Shown here: positions 18,911 to 29,435 of the stretch, piece by piece | How positions within the stretch are numbered: the stretch's first letter is position 1 | Layout: every line of letters starts with the position of its first letter | NCBI RefSeq assembly: GCF_004912145.1 | Contig: NZ_STGT01000001.1 | Span: 62,001-126,000, forward strand | Origin: Peteryoungia rhizophila | GTDB taxonomy: Bacteria > Pseudomonadota > Alphaproteobacteria > Rhizobiales > Rhizobiaceae | Reading direction: 5' to 3' | Length of the DNA stretch: 64,000 bases | The notes under the pieces: model-generated | The model's database searches: none | Seen by the model: the letters and a program-made list of their open reading frames with translations, nothing else | What the model was told of the DNA's origin: nothing | Made by a program: the position numbers and the translations under genes

Positions 18911-18924
18911 GGTGCTGTGCCTCG

Positions 18925-19062
18925 TTACCCGATATTGCCGATCTTGATGATGGTTACCACGTAGAAGATCACCACCAAGGCTGCGAGGACCACGCCAAGC
19001 GCGATATTGCGGCCACGACGGGACTTCTTCTGCTTGTCGTTGAGTTCGATGGTATCCATCAT
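18925..19062 (-). CDS. Small single-helix membrane protein in the cta operon (CoxF-like)
   Basis: A 45-residue protein with a charged N-terminus ([18 protein letters not shown]) and one membrane helix (about residues 19-40). Its ATG overlaps the cyoE stop (ATGA) and has GGAGG six bases upstream, so translation is real and coupled; an ATG three bases later could also be used. A short protein at exactly this position, between cyoE and ctaG, is common in alphaproteobacterial oxidase operons. It may assist assembly, but no function is proven. It is easily missed by gene finders because of its size. Confidence 0.8.
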   Translation of the reverse strand: MMDTIELNDKQKKSRRGRNIALGVVLAALVVIFYVVTIIKIGNIG

Positions 19063-20015
19063 GCGGCACCTCCGAGGGTCACAGCCAGCGGCGCGACGTA
19101 GTAGTCGATCATCAGCGCTGCGAAGATCGCGAAGAGATAGAAGATCGAATAGGCGAAAAGCTTCTTCGCCGGCACCATCTTCTCGTCGCCGTCGGCCATG
19201 CGCCAGACGGCGATGGAACAGTGGACGAAATAGGCGCCGAGCAGGCCAGCGACAATCCCGTAACCGAGCGAAGCAAGGCCGGTAAATGTCGGAAGCACAC
19301 CCGTGACGGCGGTCAGCACGGCATAGACGGCGATCTGGCGCTTGGTCGATGGGATGCCGGCGACATTGGGCATCATGGGAACGCCGACTGAGCCATAGTC
19401 CTTCATCTTGAAGAGCGCGAGCGCCCAGAAATGCGCCGGCGTCCAGAGGAAGATGATCATGAACATGATGACGCTGTCGAGGGCGACGCCACCTGTGACA
19501 CAGGCCCAGCCGACCATGGGCGGGAAGGCGCCGGCCGCACCGCCGATGACGATGTTCTGCGGGGTCGAGCGCTTCAGCCACATCGTGTAGACGACGGCAT
19601 AGAAGAAGATGGTGAAGGCGAGCAGGCCGGCCGCGAACCAGTTGACCGCGAGACCGAGAATGCCCACCGAAAAGACCGAGAGCACGAGGCCGAAGGCGAG
19701 AGCCTCATGCGGCGTAACGCGGCCAGCCGGGACCGGGCGGGTCGCCGTGCGCGTCATGATGGCGTCGATGTCGGCATCGTACCACATGTTGAGCGCGCCC
19801 GAGGCGCCAGCGCCGACAGCTATGCAGAGAATTGCGATAAAACCGAGGACCGGGTTGATCTCGCCCGGGGCGAGCAGCAGGCCGGCCAGCGCCGTGAAGA
19901 CGACAAGCGACATCACACGCGGCTTCAGAAGCGCGAAGAAATCGCGGGGACCGGCTTCGGAGAGGCGCACCTCGCCGTCCAGGCCGAAAACGCCGCTGTT
20001 GTCGATGACCGTCAT
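19059..20015 (-). CDS. cyoE: Protoheme IX farnesyltransferase (haem O synthase)
   Basis: Transfers a farnesyl group onto haem B to make haem O, the precursor of the haem A of this oxidase. At 318 residues with about nine membrane helices it is a normal UbiA-family enzyme (also called CtaB). The aspartate-rich motif [19 protein letters not shown] is present, and the second, helix-linked motif includes [13 protein letters not shown]. In the operon between coxA and the small membrane ORF. CtaA, needed for haem O to haem A, is not in the window. Confidence 0.96.
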   Translation of the reverse strand: MTVIDNSGVFGLDGEVRLSEAGPRDFFALLKPRVMSLVVFTALAGLLLAPGEINPVLGFIAILCIAVGAGASGALNMWYDADIDAIMTRTATRPVPAGRVTPHEALAFGLVLSVFSVGILGLAVNWFAAGLLAFTIFFYAVVYTMWLKRSTPQNIVIGGAAGAFPPMVGWACVTGGVALDSVIMFMIIFLWTPAHFWALALFKMKDYGSVGVPMMPNVAGIPSTKRQIAVYAVLTAVTGVLPTFTGLASLGYGIVAGLLGAYFVHCSIAVWRMADGDEKMVPAKKLFAYSIFYLFAIFAALMIDYYVAPLAVTLGGAA

Positions 20016-20046
20016 ACTGTCGAATTCCGTCTTGCTTGCTGTTTGG

Positions 20047-20081
20047 TCGGGCGCCGCGATCCCCTGGACCGCGGCGCCCGA
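20047..20081 (-). other. Stable hairpin in the coxA-cyoE intergenic gap
   Basis: A perfect 12-bp GC-rich stem (TCGGGCGCCGCG paired with its complement) around an 11-base loop, between the coxA stop and the cyoE start. There is no T-run on either strand, so it is not a standard terminator. It would be transcribed as part of the cta mRNA and could stop 3' decay of the coxBA part. Confidence 0.65.
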
Positions 20082-20108
20082 ACTTGTTCATGTCAGCCTA
20101 GGAGCGGC

Positions 20109-22666
<2,558 letters not shown>

Positions 22667-22995
22667 CACGGTTTGGTCTCCCACAAGCGCTTGATCCACA
22701 TCAAACCATAGCGCAAAAATCATGCTAGTGTCGCCGTTTCAAATCACAGATTGGCCGCAATCGCAATACGCCCGCGCGAAAGCCGGTGCGGCATTTTTGC
22801 GCTTCATCAAATACATGTAGCCGAGATGCACAGGCTTTCACCAGATGGGGCAGGAACGGGCGCGTGATTGCGCTGCCACGGGAAAAATGCAGTCCCAATT
22901 ATGCCGCAGTCGGCCTTAAAACAGGGTGCGGGGCTTTCCATTTGCGCACCCCGGCGACAAGAATGTCGGCAATGATTCGTTTTCCAGAGGTTTTC
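22667..22995. promoter_or_regulatory. Divergent coxB / ialB control region
   Basis: A 329-base gap between two divergent genes. It holds the FNR-like box next to coxB (22691-22704), the likely coxB promoter upstream of it, and, on the other side, a GGGTGCG/CGCACCC inverted repeat (22924-22951) before the ialB-family gene. I see no further gene; several weak ATGs in frame with the ialB-family gene lack ribosome sites. Confidence 0.55.
22691..22704 (-). promoter_or_regulatory. FNR/FixK-type anaerobox upstream of coxB
   Basis: The sequence TTGATCCACATCAA is an exact match to the FNR-family consensus TTGAT-N4-ATCAA. It lies 25-38 bases upstream of the coxB start codon, too close to the gene for a class I/II activating site unless the leader is very short. 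A repressing role under low oxygen is the simplest reading, as an inference. Confidence 0.7.
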
Positions 22996-23526
22996 ATGGG
23001 TCTGCCAAGACTTGCCTGGTCCAGCCTGACCGCGGGCGCCGTGCTGATGGCCGCTCTCGCGACACCGGCACAGAGCCAGCAACCCCAGCAACAGCCGGGC
23101 TCGATCCGTTCCAACCACGGCGCGTGGTCTGTCATCTGTGACAAGCCGGCCGGTGCGACCGAAGAACAGTGCGCGCTGATGCAGAACGTCATCGCCGACG
23201 ACAGGCCGGAGGTCGGCCTGTCGGTCGTGGTACTCAAGACCGCCGACCGTCAGGCGCGCATCCTGCGCATCCTCGCGCCACTCGGCGTGCTCCTGAAGGA
23301 CGGGATGGAGCTCTTCGTCGACGGCAACAATATCGGGCGGGCCTATTTCACCCGCTGCTTCTCGGAGGGCTGCTACGTCGAGGTCGAGATCGACGAGGAA
23401 CTGATGAAGATCCTGCGCGCCGGCAAGGCCGCGGTCTTCGCACTGCGCGAGTCCGCCGACCAGGATCGCGTCGGTATTCCGATCGAGCTCGCCGGATTTG
23501 GCGAAGGATACGACAAGCTGCCGTGA
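22996..23526 (+). CDS. Invasion-associated locus B (IalB) family protein
   Basis: A 176-residue exported protein. A signal peptide (residues 1 to about 30, with AVLMAALATPAQS) is followed by a glutamine-rich linker and an IalB-like domain: NHGAWSVICDKPAGATEEQCALMQ near the start, then LFVDGNNIGRAYFTRCFSEGCY, with paired cysteines suggesting disulfides. First described in Bartonella; widespread in free-living rhizobia, where its role is not established. The ATG at 22996 has AGAGG five bases upstream. A terminator follows at 23563. Confidence 0.86.
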   Translation: MGLPRLAWSSLTAGAVLMAALATPAQSQQPQQQPGSIRSNHGAWSVICDKPAGATEEQCALMQNVIADDRPEVGLSVVVLKTADRQARILRILAPLGVLLKDGMELFVDGNNIGRAYFTRCFSEGCYVEVEIDEELMKILRAGKAAVFALRESADQDRVGIPIELAGFGEGYDKLP

Positions 23527-23562
23527 GCGGCGCAGTCGCTGGATCGTGATGACCTTATAGAT

Positions 23563-23595
23563 AAGGGGCAAGTCCGGCGGGCTTGCCCCTTTTTC
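23563..23595 (+). terminator. Rho-independent terminator after the IalB gene
   Basis: A 10-bp stem AAGGGGCAAG / CTTGCCCCTT (23563-23572 with 23582-23591) around TCCGGCGGG, followed by TTTC. It separates the ialB-type gene from tldD. Confidence 0.85.
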
Positions 23596-23638
23596 GTTGC
23601 GCGCCTACATGCAAGAGCCAGCGCCCAAGGAGACATGC

Positions 23639-25054
23639 ATGACCCAGGACCTTCTCTCCCTCTTCGATTGTGACGAAGCCACGCTAACGCGGCGCGTCGC
23701 CGATGCACTCGAGGGTGCCGACGATGGAGAGCTCTTCGTCGAGCACGCCCAGGCCGAGTCACTCACCTTCGACAATGGTCGCCTCAAGGGCGGCTCGTTC
23801 AATACGGACCAGGGCTTCGGTCTGCGCGCCGTGGCCGACGAGGCCGTGGGTTATGCCCATTCCGGCGAACTGTCGCTTTCCGCCCTCTCCCGCGCGGCGG
23901 ATGCAGTGGGTGCCGTCACACACGGCTATTCCGGCTCCTATGCCACCGCCCCACAGCGTACCAATGCCAAGCTCTATGGCGACGGCAATCCGATCGGCTC
24001 GCCGACCTTCGAGGAGAAGGTCAAGCTCTTGTCCGAAATCGACGCCTATCTGCGTGACAAGGATCCCAAGGTTCGCCAGGTGACGGCGACCGTCGGCGCG
24101 AGCTGGCAGGTGGTCGAAATCCTGAGGGCCGATGGCCACCGGGTGCGCGATACCAGGCCGATGACCCGGATCAACATCTCGGTCATCACCGGTGCTGGAG
24201 ACCGTCAGGAAAGCGGCTCCTTCGGGGTCGGCGGGCGCATGGGTTTCAACGATTTTCTCACTCAGGAAAGCTGGCAGCGCGGCGCCGACGAGGCGCTTCG
24301 CCAGGCACTGGTCAATCTCGAAGCTCAGGAGGCCCCGGCCGGCACGATGGACATCGTGCTTGGCAATGGCTGGCCGGGTGTGATGCTGCACGAGGCTGTC
24401 GGCCACGGGTTGGAAGGCGACTTCAACCGCAAGAGAACGTCCGCCTTTGCCGGGTTGATGGGCGAAATGGTGGCGGCTCCCGGCGTCACCGTCGTCGATG
24501 ATGGCACGATCAACGACCGGCGCGGCTCGATCACCATTGACGACGAGGGCACACCTTCGGCCTATAACGTGCTGATCGAGAACGGAAAGCTGGTCGGCTA
24601 CATGCAGGATCGGCAGAATGCGCGTCTAATGGGCATGAAGGCGACTGGCAATGGCCGTCGCCAGGGCTATGCGCACCAGCCCATGCCGCGCATGACAAAT
24701 ACCTACATGCTTTCGGGCGACAAAAGCCCCGAGGAAATCATCTCGTCGGTGAATAAGGGCATCTATGCTGTCTCCTTTGGCGGCGGACAGGTCGACATCA
24801 CCTCCGGCAAGTTCGTCTTCGGTTGCACTGAGGCATATCTCATCGAAAACGGAAAGATCGGCGCTCCGGTCAAGGGCGCCATGCTGATCGGCAACGGTCC
24901 GGACGCCATGCGCCGGATCTCGATGATTGGCAACGACACCAAGCTCGACACCGGCATCGGCAATTGCGGCAAGGCTGGCCAGTGGGTGCCGGTCGGCGTC
25001 GGCCAGCCGCATCTGAGGATGGACCAGATCACGGTGGGTGGCACGAAGGCGTGA
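23639..25054 (+). CDS. tldD: Metalloprotease TldD
   Basis: One half of the TldD/TldE (PmbA) protease, which degrades unfolded or small peptides and matures some RiPPs. 471 residues. The zinc motif HExxxH is HEAVGH at residues 251-256, followed by GLEGDFNRK. The C-terminal cysteine region GKFVFGCTEAYLIENG is typical. AAGGAGA lies just upstream of the ATG at 23639. Its partner TldE/PmbA is not in the window. The next genes are the parD antitoxin and a broken parE. Confidence 0.96.
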   Translation: MTQDLLSLFDCDEATLTRRVADALEGADDGELFVEHAQAESLTFDNGRLKGGSFNTDQGFGLRAVADEAVGYAHSGELSLSALSRAADAVGAVTHGYSGSYATAPQRTNAKLYGDGNPIGSPTFEEKVKLLSEIDAYLRDKDPKVRQVTATVGASWQVVEILRADGHRVRDTRPMTRINISVITGAGDRQESGSFGVGGRMGFNDFLTQESWQRGADEALRQALVNLEAQEAPAGTMDIVLGNGWPGVMLHEAVGHGLEGDFNRKRTSAFAGLMGEMVAAPGVTVVDDGTINDRRGSITIDDEGTPSAYNVLIENGKLVGYMQDRQNARLMGMKATGNGRRQGYAHQPMPRMTNTYMLSGDKSPEEIISSVNKGIYAVSFGGGQVDITSGKFVFGCTEAYLIENGKIGAPVKGAMLIGNGPDAMRRISMIGNDTKLDTGIGNCGKAGQWVPVGVGQPHLRMDQITVGGTKA

Positions 25055-25145
25055 GGGAGAGCAGATTAGCTCCGCGAGATTGGCAAAACAGTCTCTAGAT
25101 GGCAAACTGCAGGCTCTGCTTCCTGAACCACGGAGTATTTCCATC

Positions 25146-25394
25146 ATGGAGCGCCGCCACCTCAACATCGTCCTCGATGATGATCTCGCCACGCATGTCG
25201 ATCGCAGGGTGCAAGGCGACGGTGCGTTCAGGTCGGCCGATGACTATGTCGGTGAGTTGATCCGTCGCGACATGGAAGACGATGCAGACGCAGCGCAGTT
25301 TCTCGACGAGCTGCTCTCGGAAACCCTGATGGATGGCGATCAAGCCTTCCTCGCGGTGAGTGCCGCAGAGGTTCTTCGCCGCAACGCGAAGTGA
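25146..25394 (+). CDS. ParD-type (ribbon-helix-helix) antitoxin
   Basis: An 82-residue protein whose N-terminus has the ribbon-helix-helix pattern of ParD/CopG antitoxins (LNIVLDDDLATHVDRRV, then FRSADDYVGELIRRDME). The acidic C-terminal half would wrap the toxin. It overlaps none of its neighbours; the toxin pseudogene begins four bases after its stop. The ATG at 25146 is chosen as the start of the conserved part; an upstream in-frame GTG-type reading to 25038 is not supported. With the toxin dead (see below), this is an orphan antitoxin that may still repress its own promoter. Confidence 0.8.
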   Translation: MERRHLNIVLDDDLATHVDRRVQGDGAFRSADDYVGELIRRDMEDDADAAQFLDELLSETLMDGDQAFLAVSAAEVLRRNAK

Positions 25395-25398
25395 TGAC

Positions 25399-25752
25399 AT
25401 GAGCGCCGTCCTGTTTCACCCGATAGCTGACGGGGACCAGGACGAAATCTATCGATGGACGGTCGCAAACTGGGGTGAAGGCAAGGCCGCAGCCTACTTA
25501 ACAGGCCTGCACGTTCATCTGCAGCTGCTTGCTCAATCGCCGGGCCTGTGACGACCTCTTTCGAGCAGGCTCACCGTTCTGATCAAGACGGATGAGCCTA
25601 TATATGTTTCACGCTATAGAATGCACTACGTGTTCTTCCGCAGGCTCCACGAGGGCCGGTTGGGTGTCTAAAGACTGATCGACGTGCGTCGAGACTTCCC
25701 GAGGAAGCTCAGAAGAGAACTAATCCAGATGGCAAGGGATCCCCTGCAGTAA
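25399..25752 (+). pseudogene. Decayed ParE-type toxin
   Basis: From the ATG at 25399 the frame encodes the first half of a RelE/ParE toxin (MSAVLFHPIADGDQDEIYRW ... VHLQLLAQSPGL). It is cut by TGA at 25549, where homologues have a tryptophan (TGG to TGA). Translation continues readably in the same frame: SRYRMHYVFFRRLHEGRLGV, then TAA at 25669, then RLIDVRRDFPRKLRREL, the conserved C-terminus. Two nonsense codons in one frame, with the reading frame otherwise preserved, show recent decay. A truncated 50-residue product could still be made, but it would lack the C-terminal active part. Confidence 0.8.
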
Positions 25753-25825
25753 AATGGGTTTGGGCAGAGTGTGACTTGATCAACGGCACGCACTTCGCGG
25801 ACCGCTAGTAGCCGTATCCGAACAC

Positions 25826-27139
25826 TCACCCCCGAGCCGGCATCAGCACGCAGTCGTAGCGCTGGCGCACCAGCTTGTCGCAGGCGATGCGGGCTTCTTC
25901 CTTGGTCTCGAAACCGGTGAAGCGGGCGCGATAGAAGGTCATGCCGTTGCGGGTGACCATCTCCGTGTACGTGTCGAGGCCCTGCAGCGGTGTGCCGACC
26001 TTCTGGCGGGCCTGGGACAGGAGGTCCATGGCGGCCTGGGCCGAGGTGGCGGCGGCGATCTGGATCTGCCAATGGTTTTCGGCGGCAACCTGTGGCGTGC
26101 TTCCCGTATGCTGCGCATCAACAGGAGCGAAACGGGTGGCCGGGTTGGCGACCAGTTCTGCGGCGGCGGAGTTCGACGGGGCATAGGCCGAGGCGGTGCC
26201 CAGGGCCGAGGCACCCGTTGCGCCGGCCATGCCCTGGACGGCTGCCAGTGCCGACTGGCGGGACGCCGGAACAGGAACCTCGTCGCCGAGACGGGCGAGG
26301 TCCATCTGCACGCCGGTCGAGCGCGAGACCAGCAATTGCTGGCCGGATGAGGCCTTCTTGATGTTGGCGTCGATCAGCCGCTCCATGATCTTGTCGCGGC
26401 TCGCGGCCGTGCGGCCTCCGAGCACGACGCCGACGACGCGGCGGCCATTCAGTTCGACGGCGCTAACGAGGTTGAAGCCCGAAGCATTGGTATAGCCGGT
26501 CTTGATGCCGTCCATGCCCTTGTAGCGATACATCAAGTTGTTGTGACCGGTGATCGTCTTGCCGCGGAACTTGAAGCTCTTCGTGGCGAAGAGCTCATAG
26601 TCCTTCGGAAAGTCGCGCATCAGGGCGACACCCAGGGTCGACATGTCACGGGCGGTGGTGAACTGCTGCGCATGTGGCAGGCCCGAGGCGTTGAAGAATG
26701 TGGTGTTCGTCATGCCGAGCGAGCGGGCCTTGCGTGTCATCAGGGCCGCAAAGCCTTCTTCGCTGCCGCCGATCTTTTCGCCCACCGCGGCTGCCGCGTC
26801 ATTGGCCGACTTGACGATCATGGCGAGCACGGCTTCGCGCACCGTGATCGTATCTCCTGCCTTGACGAAGAGCTTCGTCGGCGGGCGGGAGGCTGCATGT
26901 TTCGAAAAGGGAACCGGGCTGTCCCAGCTGAGCTTGCCGGCCTTGATCGCGTCCAGGACCATGTAGACCGACATCATCTTGGTCAGCGAGGCCGGATGAT
27001 TGAGCTCATCGGAGTTTTCCGATGCGAGAACTTCACCGGTACGGGCATCGAGGAGAAGCTGAGCGCTGCCGGCATGGGCTGCAGTCGAGAGTGAGAAGAT
27101 CGCCACGCAAAACGACAACGCGATCAGCAACTTGCTCAT
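25826..27139 (-). CDS. D-alanyl-D-alanine carboxypeptidase with C-terminal SPOR domain
   Basis: A penicillin-binding protein (PBP5/6 class) trimming the terminal D-Ala of peptidoglycan stem peptides. A signal peptide (1-23) precedes the catalytic domain with all three active-site motifs: SLTK (51-54), SAN (111-113) and KTG (213-215). From about residue 350 a SPOR domain (NHWQIQIAAATSAQAAMDLL ... ARIACDKLVRQRYDCVLMP) replaces the usual amphipathic anchor of PBP5; SPOR domains bind denuded glycan at the division septum. A low-complexity linker (about 285-345) joins them. 437 residues. It is convergent with the parDE remnant. Confidence 0.93.
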   Translation of the reverse strand: MSKLLIALSFCVAIFSLSTAAHAGSAQLLLDARTGEVLASENSDELNHPASLTKMMSVYMVLDAIKAGKLSWDSPVPFSKHAASRPPTKLFVKAGDTITVREAVLAMIVKSANDAAAAVGEKIGGSEEGFAALMTRKARSLGMTNTTFFNASGLPHAQQFTTARDMSTLGVALMRDFPKDYELFATKSFKFRGKTITGHNNLMYRYKGMDGIKTGYTNASGFNLVSAVELNGRRVVGVVLGGRTAASRDKIMERLIDANIKKASSGQQLLVSRSTGVQMDLARLGDEVPVPASRQSALAAVQGMAGATGASALGTASAYAPSNSAAAELVANPATRFAPVDAQHTGSTPQVAAENHWQIQIAAATSAQAAMDLLSQARQKVGTPLQGLDTYTEMVTRNGMTFYRARFTGFETKEEARIACDKLVRQRYDCVLMPARG

Positions 27140-27341
27140 GAAAACTCCAATGCGGCCCGGATTTCGATGATGACAGCTGGTTCGATTCGATCGCCCCGAC
27201 GTCTTGAGCCTGAGCCCCTATGGCAAGAATGGGGCGACAATCAGCCGATCGGAATCAAATGCAACTGTCATTCCACATAACGTCGCTCAATCATGGTGAA
27301 TGGAGGGTTAATCCACAGGGCGAAAGCTTGCAGTGGCACCG

Positions 27342-27785
27342 TCAGCGGGAGAGCGAGACCCCACCCGTGCCCTCTTTGGCGAGAGTGTCGGAAGGGTTGA
27401 CCAATTGGCAGCGCTGCATCGACAGACAGCCGCAGCCGATGCAGCCGTCGAGATCGCTGCGCAGCCTCTCAAGAACGCGGATGCGGGCATCAAGTTTTTC
27501 GGCCCATCCGGTCGCGATCCGGCGCCAGTCTTCCGGTGTCGGCGTTCGCCCTGCCGGAAGAGCTGACAAGGCGCCTGCGACCTCCGACAACGGCAACCCC
27601 ACCTCCTGCGCCGCCCGGATCAAGGCCAGACGCCGCAGCACATCGCGGCCATAGCGGCGCTGGTTTCCGCCAGTCCTGTCGGCAAAGATCAGGCCCTTGC
27701 GCTCATAGAAATGGATGGCCGAAACCGCCAATCCGCTGCGGCGGGCGACGTCTCCGACGGTCAGATGCATTTTTTGTTGCGCCAT
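27342..27785 (-). CDS. soxR: Redox-sensitive transcriptional activator SoxR
   Basis: A MerR-family regulator with a [2Fe-2S] cluster that activates its target promoters when oxidised by redox-cycling drugs or superoxide. 147 residues: a winged-helix DNA-binding domain (1-75, with GLAVSAIHFYERKGLI), a dimerisation helix and the cluster motif C-x2-C-x-C-x5-C (C115, C118, C120, C126). The ATG at 27785 is used because GAGGT, part of the SoxR operator, serves as ribosome site; an internal ATG at 27770 has none. Divergent from the MFS pump. No soxS is present, as expected in alphaproteobacteria. Confidence 0.95.
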   Translation of the reverse strand: MAQQKMHLTVGDVARRSGLAVSAIHFYERKGLIFADRTGGNQRRYGRDVLRRLALIRAAQEVGLPLSEVAGALSALPAGRTPTPEDWRRIATGWAEKLDARIRVLERLRSDLDGCIGCGCLSMQRCQLVNPSDTLAKEGTGGVSLSR

Positions 27786-27788
27786 GGC

Positions 27789-27819
27789 TTTACCTCAACT
27801 TCGGTTGAGGTTGTAGCAT
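27789..27819 (+). promoter_or_regulatory. SoxR box within a 19-bp-spacer promoter
   Basis: An 8-bp perfect inverted repeat ACCTCAAC / GTTGAGGT around TTCG (27792-27811). It lies between a -35-like TTTACC (27789-27794) and a -10-like TAGCAT (27814-27819), which are 19 bp apart. This matches the unusual MerR/SoxR promoter architecture seen in E. coli soxS. It reads toward the MFS gene at 27865. Confidence 0.85.
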
Positions 27820-27864
27820 GGCCGCAAATCGCATTCTATCGCATCCCGCAGAGAGAGTTCTTCC

Positions 27865-29352
27865 ATGACAGATACCGCGACCGACAGCCTTGCCGGCACG
27901 CCCACGCCAGCCGCCGCAGACAGTATTCGGGAGGCCGAGCCGGCGGCGGCCGATGCTGGCGGTTGGCTCGATCTGCTTCAGCCCGCCCATCTCGCCACGA
28001 CCCTGATGCTGAGCATGGGGGTGGCGCTCTTCGCGTTCAACGGCTTCTTCGTCTCGACCGTGTTGCCGAGCGCAATCGCGGAGATCGGCGGCGGCCACCT
28101 CATCGCCTGGTCAGTGTCGCTCTATCTGATCGGCTCGATCGTCGCCGGCGTGACGGCTGCCCAGCTGAAGCAGCGTTTCGGCGCGCGCCGGGTGCTGGTC
28201 GTGGCGACGGTCCTATTCATCGTCGGTACGGTCGTCGCGGCCCTGGCGACGTCGATGGAACAGGTCTTGCTGGGGCGGGTCGCGCAGGGGCTGGGCGAAG
28301 GGGTCGTGGCGGCGATCTGTTATGCACTGATCCCGGCGCTTTTTCCTGCCCGACTGGTGCCCAAGGTCTTCGGGGTAGAAGCGCTGGTCTGGACCTGTGC
28401 CTCCTTCGGCGGCCCGTTTGCGGCGGGCTGGCTCGCCGAGAGCTTCTCCTGGCGCATAGCCTTTCTGATCAATGTTCCCTTCGGTCTGCTGTTCATCCTG
28501 CTAGCTTTGTTTACCGCAACGACGCGCGAAAAGGTTCTAGAGGGATCGAGGATGCCGGTTTCCCCGCTCTTATTCCTGTCGCTGGGCATGCTTATGGTGC
28601 TTTCCTCTGGCATCGTTGGGAATGCCCTGTTGTCGGCAGCGCTGGTATTTGCGGGCCTCGCCCTGCTCGGTTTCAGCGTCATCAGGGACCGCCTGTCCCC
28701 ATCAAGTCTGATGCCGCACAGCGCCTTCGGGCTATCCTCCACAGTCGGCACGGGCCTCTGGCTGGTGCTGTTGATGCCGGTCGCCCAAGCGACGAGCAGC
28801 GTCTATTTCGTCTTCGGCCTGCAGCGCGGCTTCGGCTTCGGACCAATGGCGGCGGGCGGCCTGGGGGCCGTCATGGCGATGAGCTGGAGCCTGGTCGCTG
28901 TTCTCGTCGCTCATATCGGGGCAGGATCGGCGCGTCGGCGTTCGATCGAGGCAGGCCCTATCCTGCAATGCGGCGGGATGCTGCTGGTCGCGCTCGGGTT
29001 TCATCAGGGTTCGCTCACGCTTCTCATCGTCGGGCAGATCGTCGTGGGTGCTGCCTTCGGTGCGAGCTGGGCCTTTCTCAGCCAGATGCTGATGGAGGCG
29101 AGCGAAGCAAAGGAGCGCGACAAGACCTCAGGCCTCATCCCGACCCTGCAATCGGCCGGATTTGCGATCGGAGCCGCGCTTGCCGGACTTGCCGGTAACA
29201 GCCTCGGCCTCGCCGAGGCATCGAGCGACGGCAAGACAGGCGTCGCATTCGCCGCCACCTTCTTGATCCCGGTGCTGTGGACGATCCCTGCCATGCTGCT
29301 CGCCAGGCGCTCAACCCGGCTTGCCCGCGGGGTTTTGCCGCAATCCCCATAA
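27865..29352 (+). CDS. MFS multidrug efflux transporter (SoxR target)
   Basis: A 495-residue inner-membrane transporter of the major facilitator superfamily, DHA2-like, with twelve to fourteen hydrophobic helices. The N-terminal half has the motif-A-like AAQLKQRFGARRVLVV and motif C region GLGEGVVAAICYALIPALF. The first 45 residues are hydrophilic and alanine/acid rich. It probably exports redox-active or toxic compounds. Its promoter carries the SoxR box, which makes it the direct target of the divergent soxR gene. A similar soxR/MFS pair has been described in Agrobacterium, as I recall. Confidence 0.9.
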   Translation: MTDTATDSLAGTPTPAAADSIREAEPAAADAGGWLDLLQPAHLATTLMLSMGVALFAFNGFFVSTVLPSAIAEIGGGHLIAWSVSLYLIGSIVAGVTAAQLKQRFGARRVLVVATVLFIVGTVVAALATSMEQVLLGRVAQGLGEGVVAAICYALIPALFPARLVPKVFGVEALVWTCASFGGPFAAGWLAESFSWRIAFLINVPFGLLFILLALFTATTREKVLEGSRMPVSPLLFLSLGMLMVLSSGIVGNALLSAALVFAGLALLGFSVIRDRLSPSSLMPHSAFGLSSTVGTGLWLVLLMPVAQATSSVYFVFGLQRGFGFGPMAAGGLGAVMAMSWSLVAVLVAHIGAGSARRRSIEAGPILQCGGMLLVALGFHQGSLTLLIVGQIVVGAAFGASWAFLSQMLMEASEAKERDKTSGLIPTLQSAGFAIGAALAGLAGNSLGLAEASSDGKTGVAFAATFLIPVLWTIPAMLLARRSTRLARGVLPQSP

Positions 29353-29435
29353 ATTGAGGCGAAGTGTTGAACCTCGCTTAAGGACTGAAAGGTAACCTTC
29401 CGGCCATTGTGAAGAATGGTATTTCAGGCAGGGCT

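Noticed and set aside
27711-29198. A long frame overlapping the MFS gene in another frame
   Set aside because: Runs through the soxR start and SoxR operator and has no membrane helices; the MFS frame from 27865 is clearly the real one.
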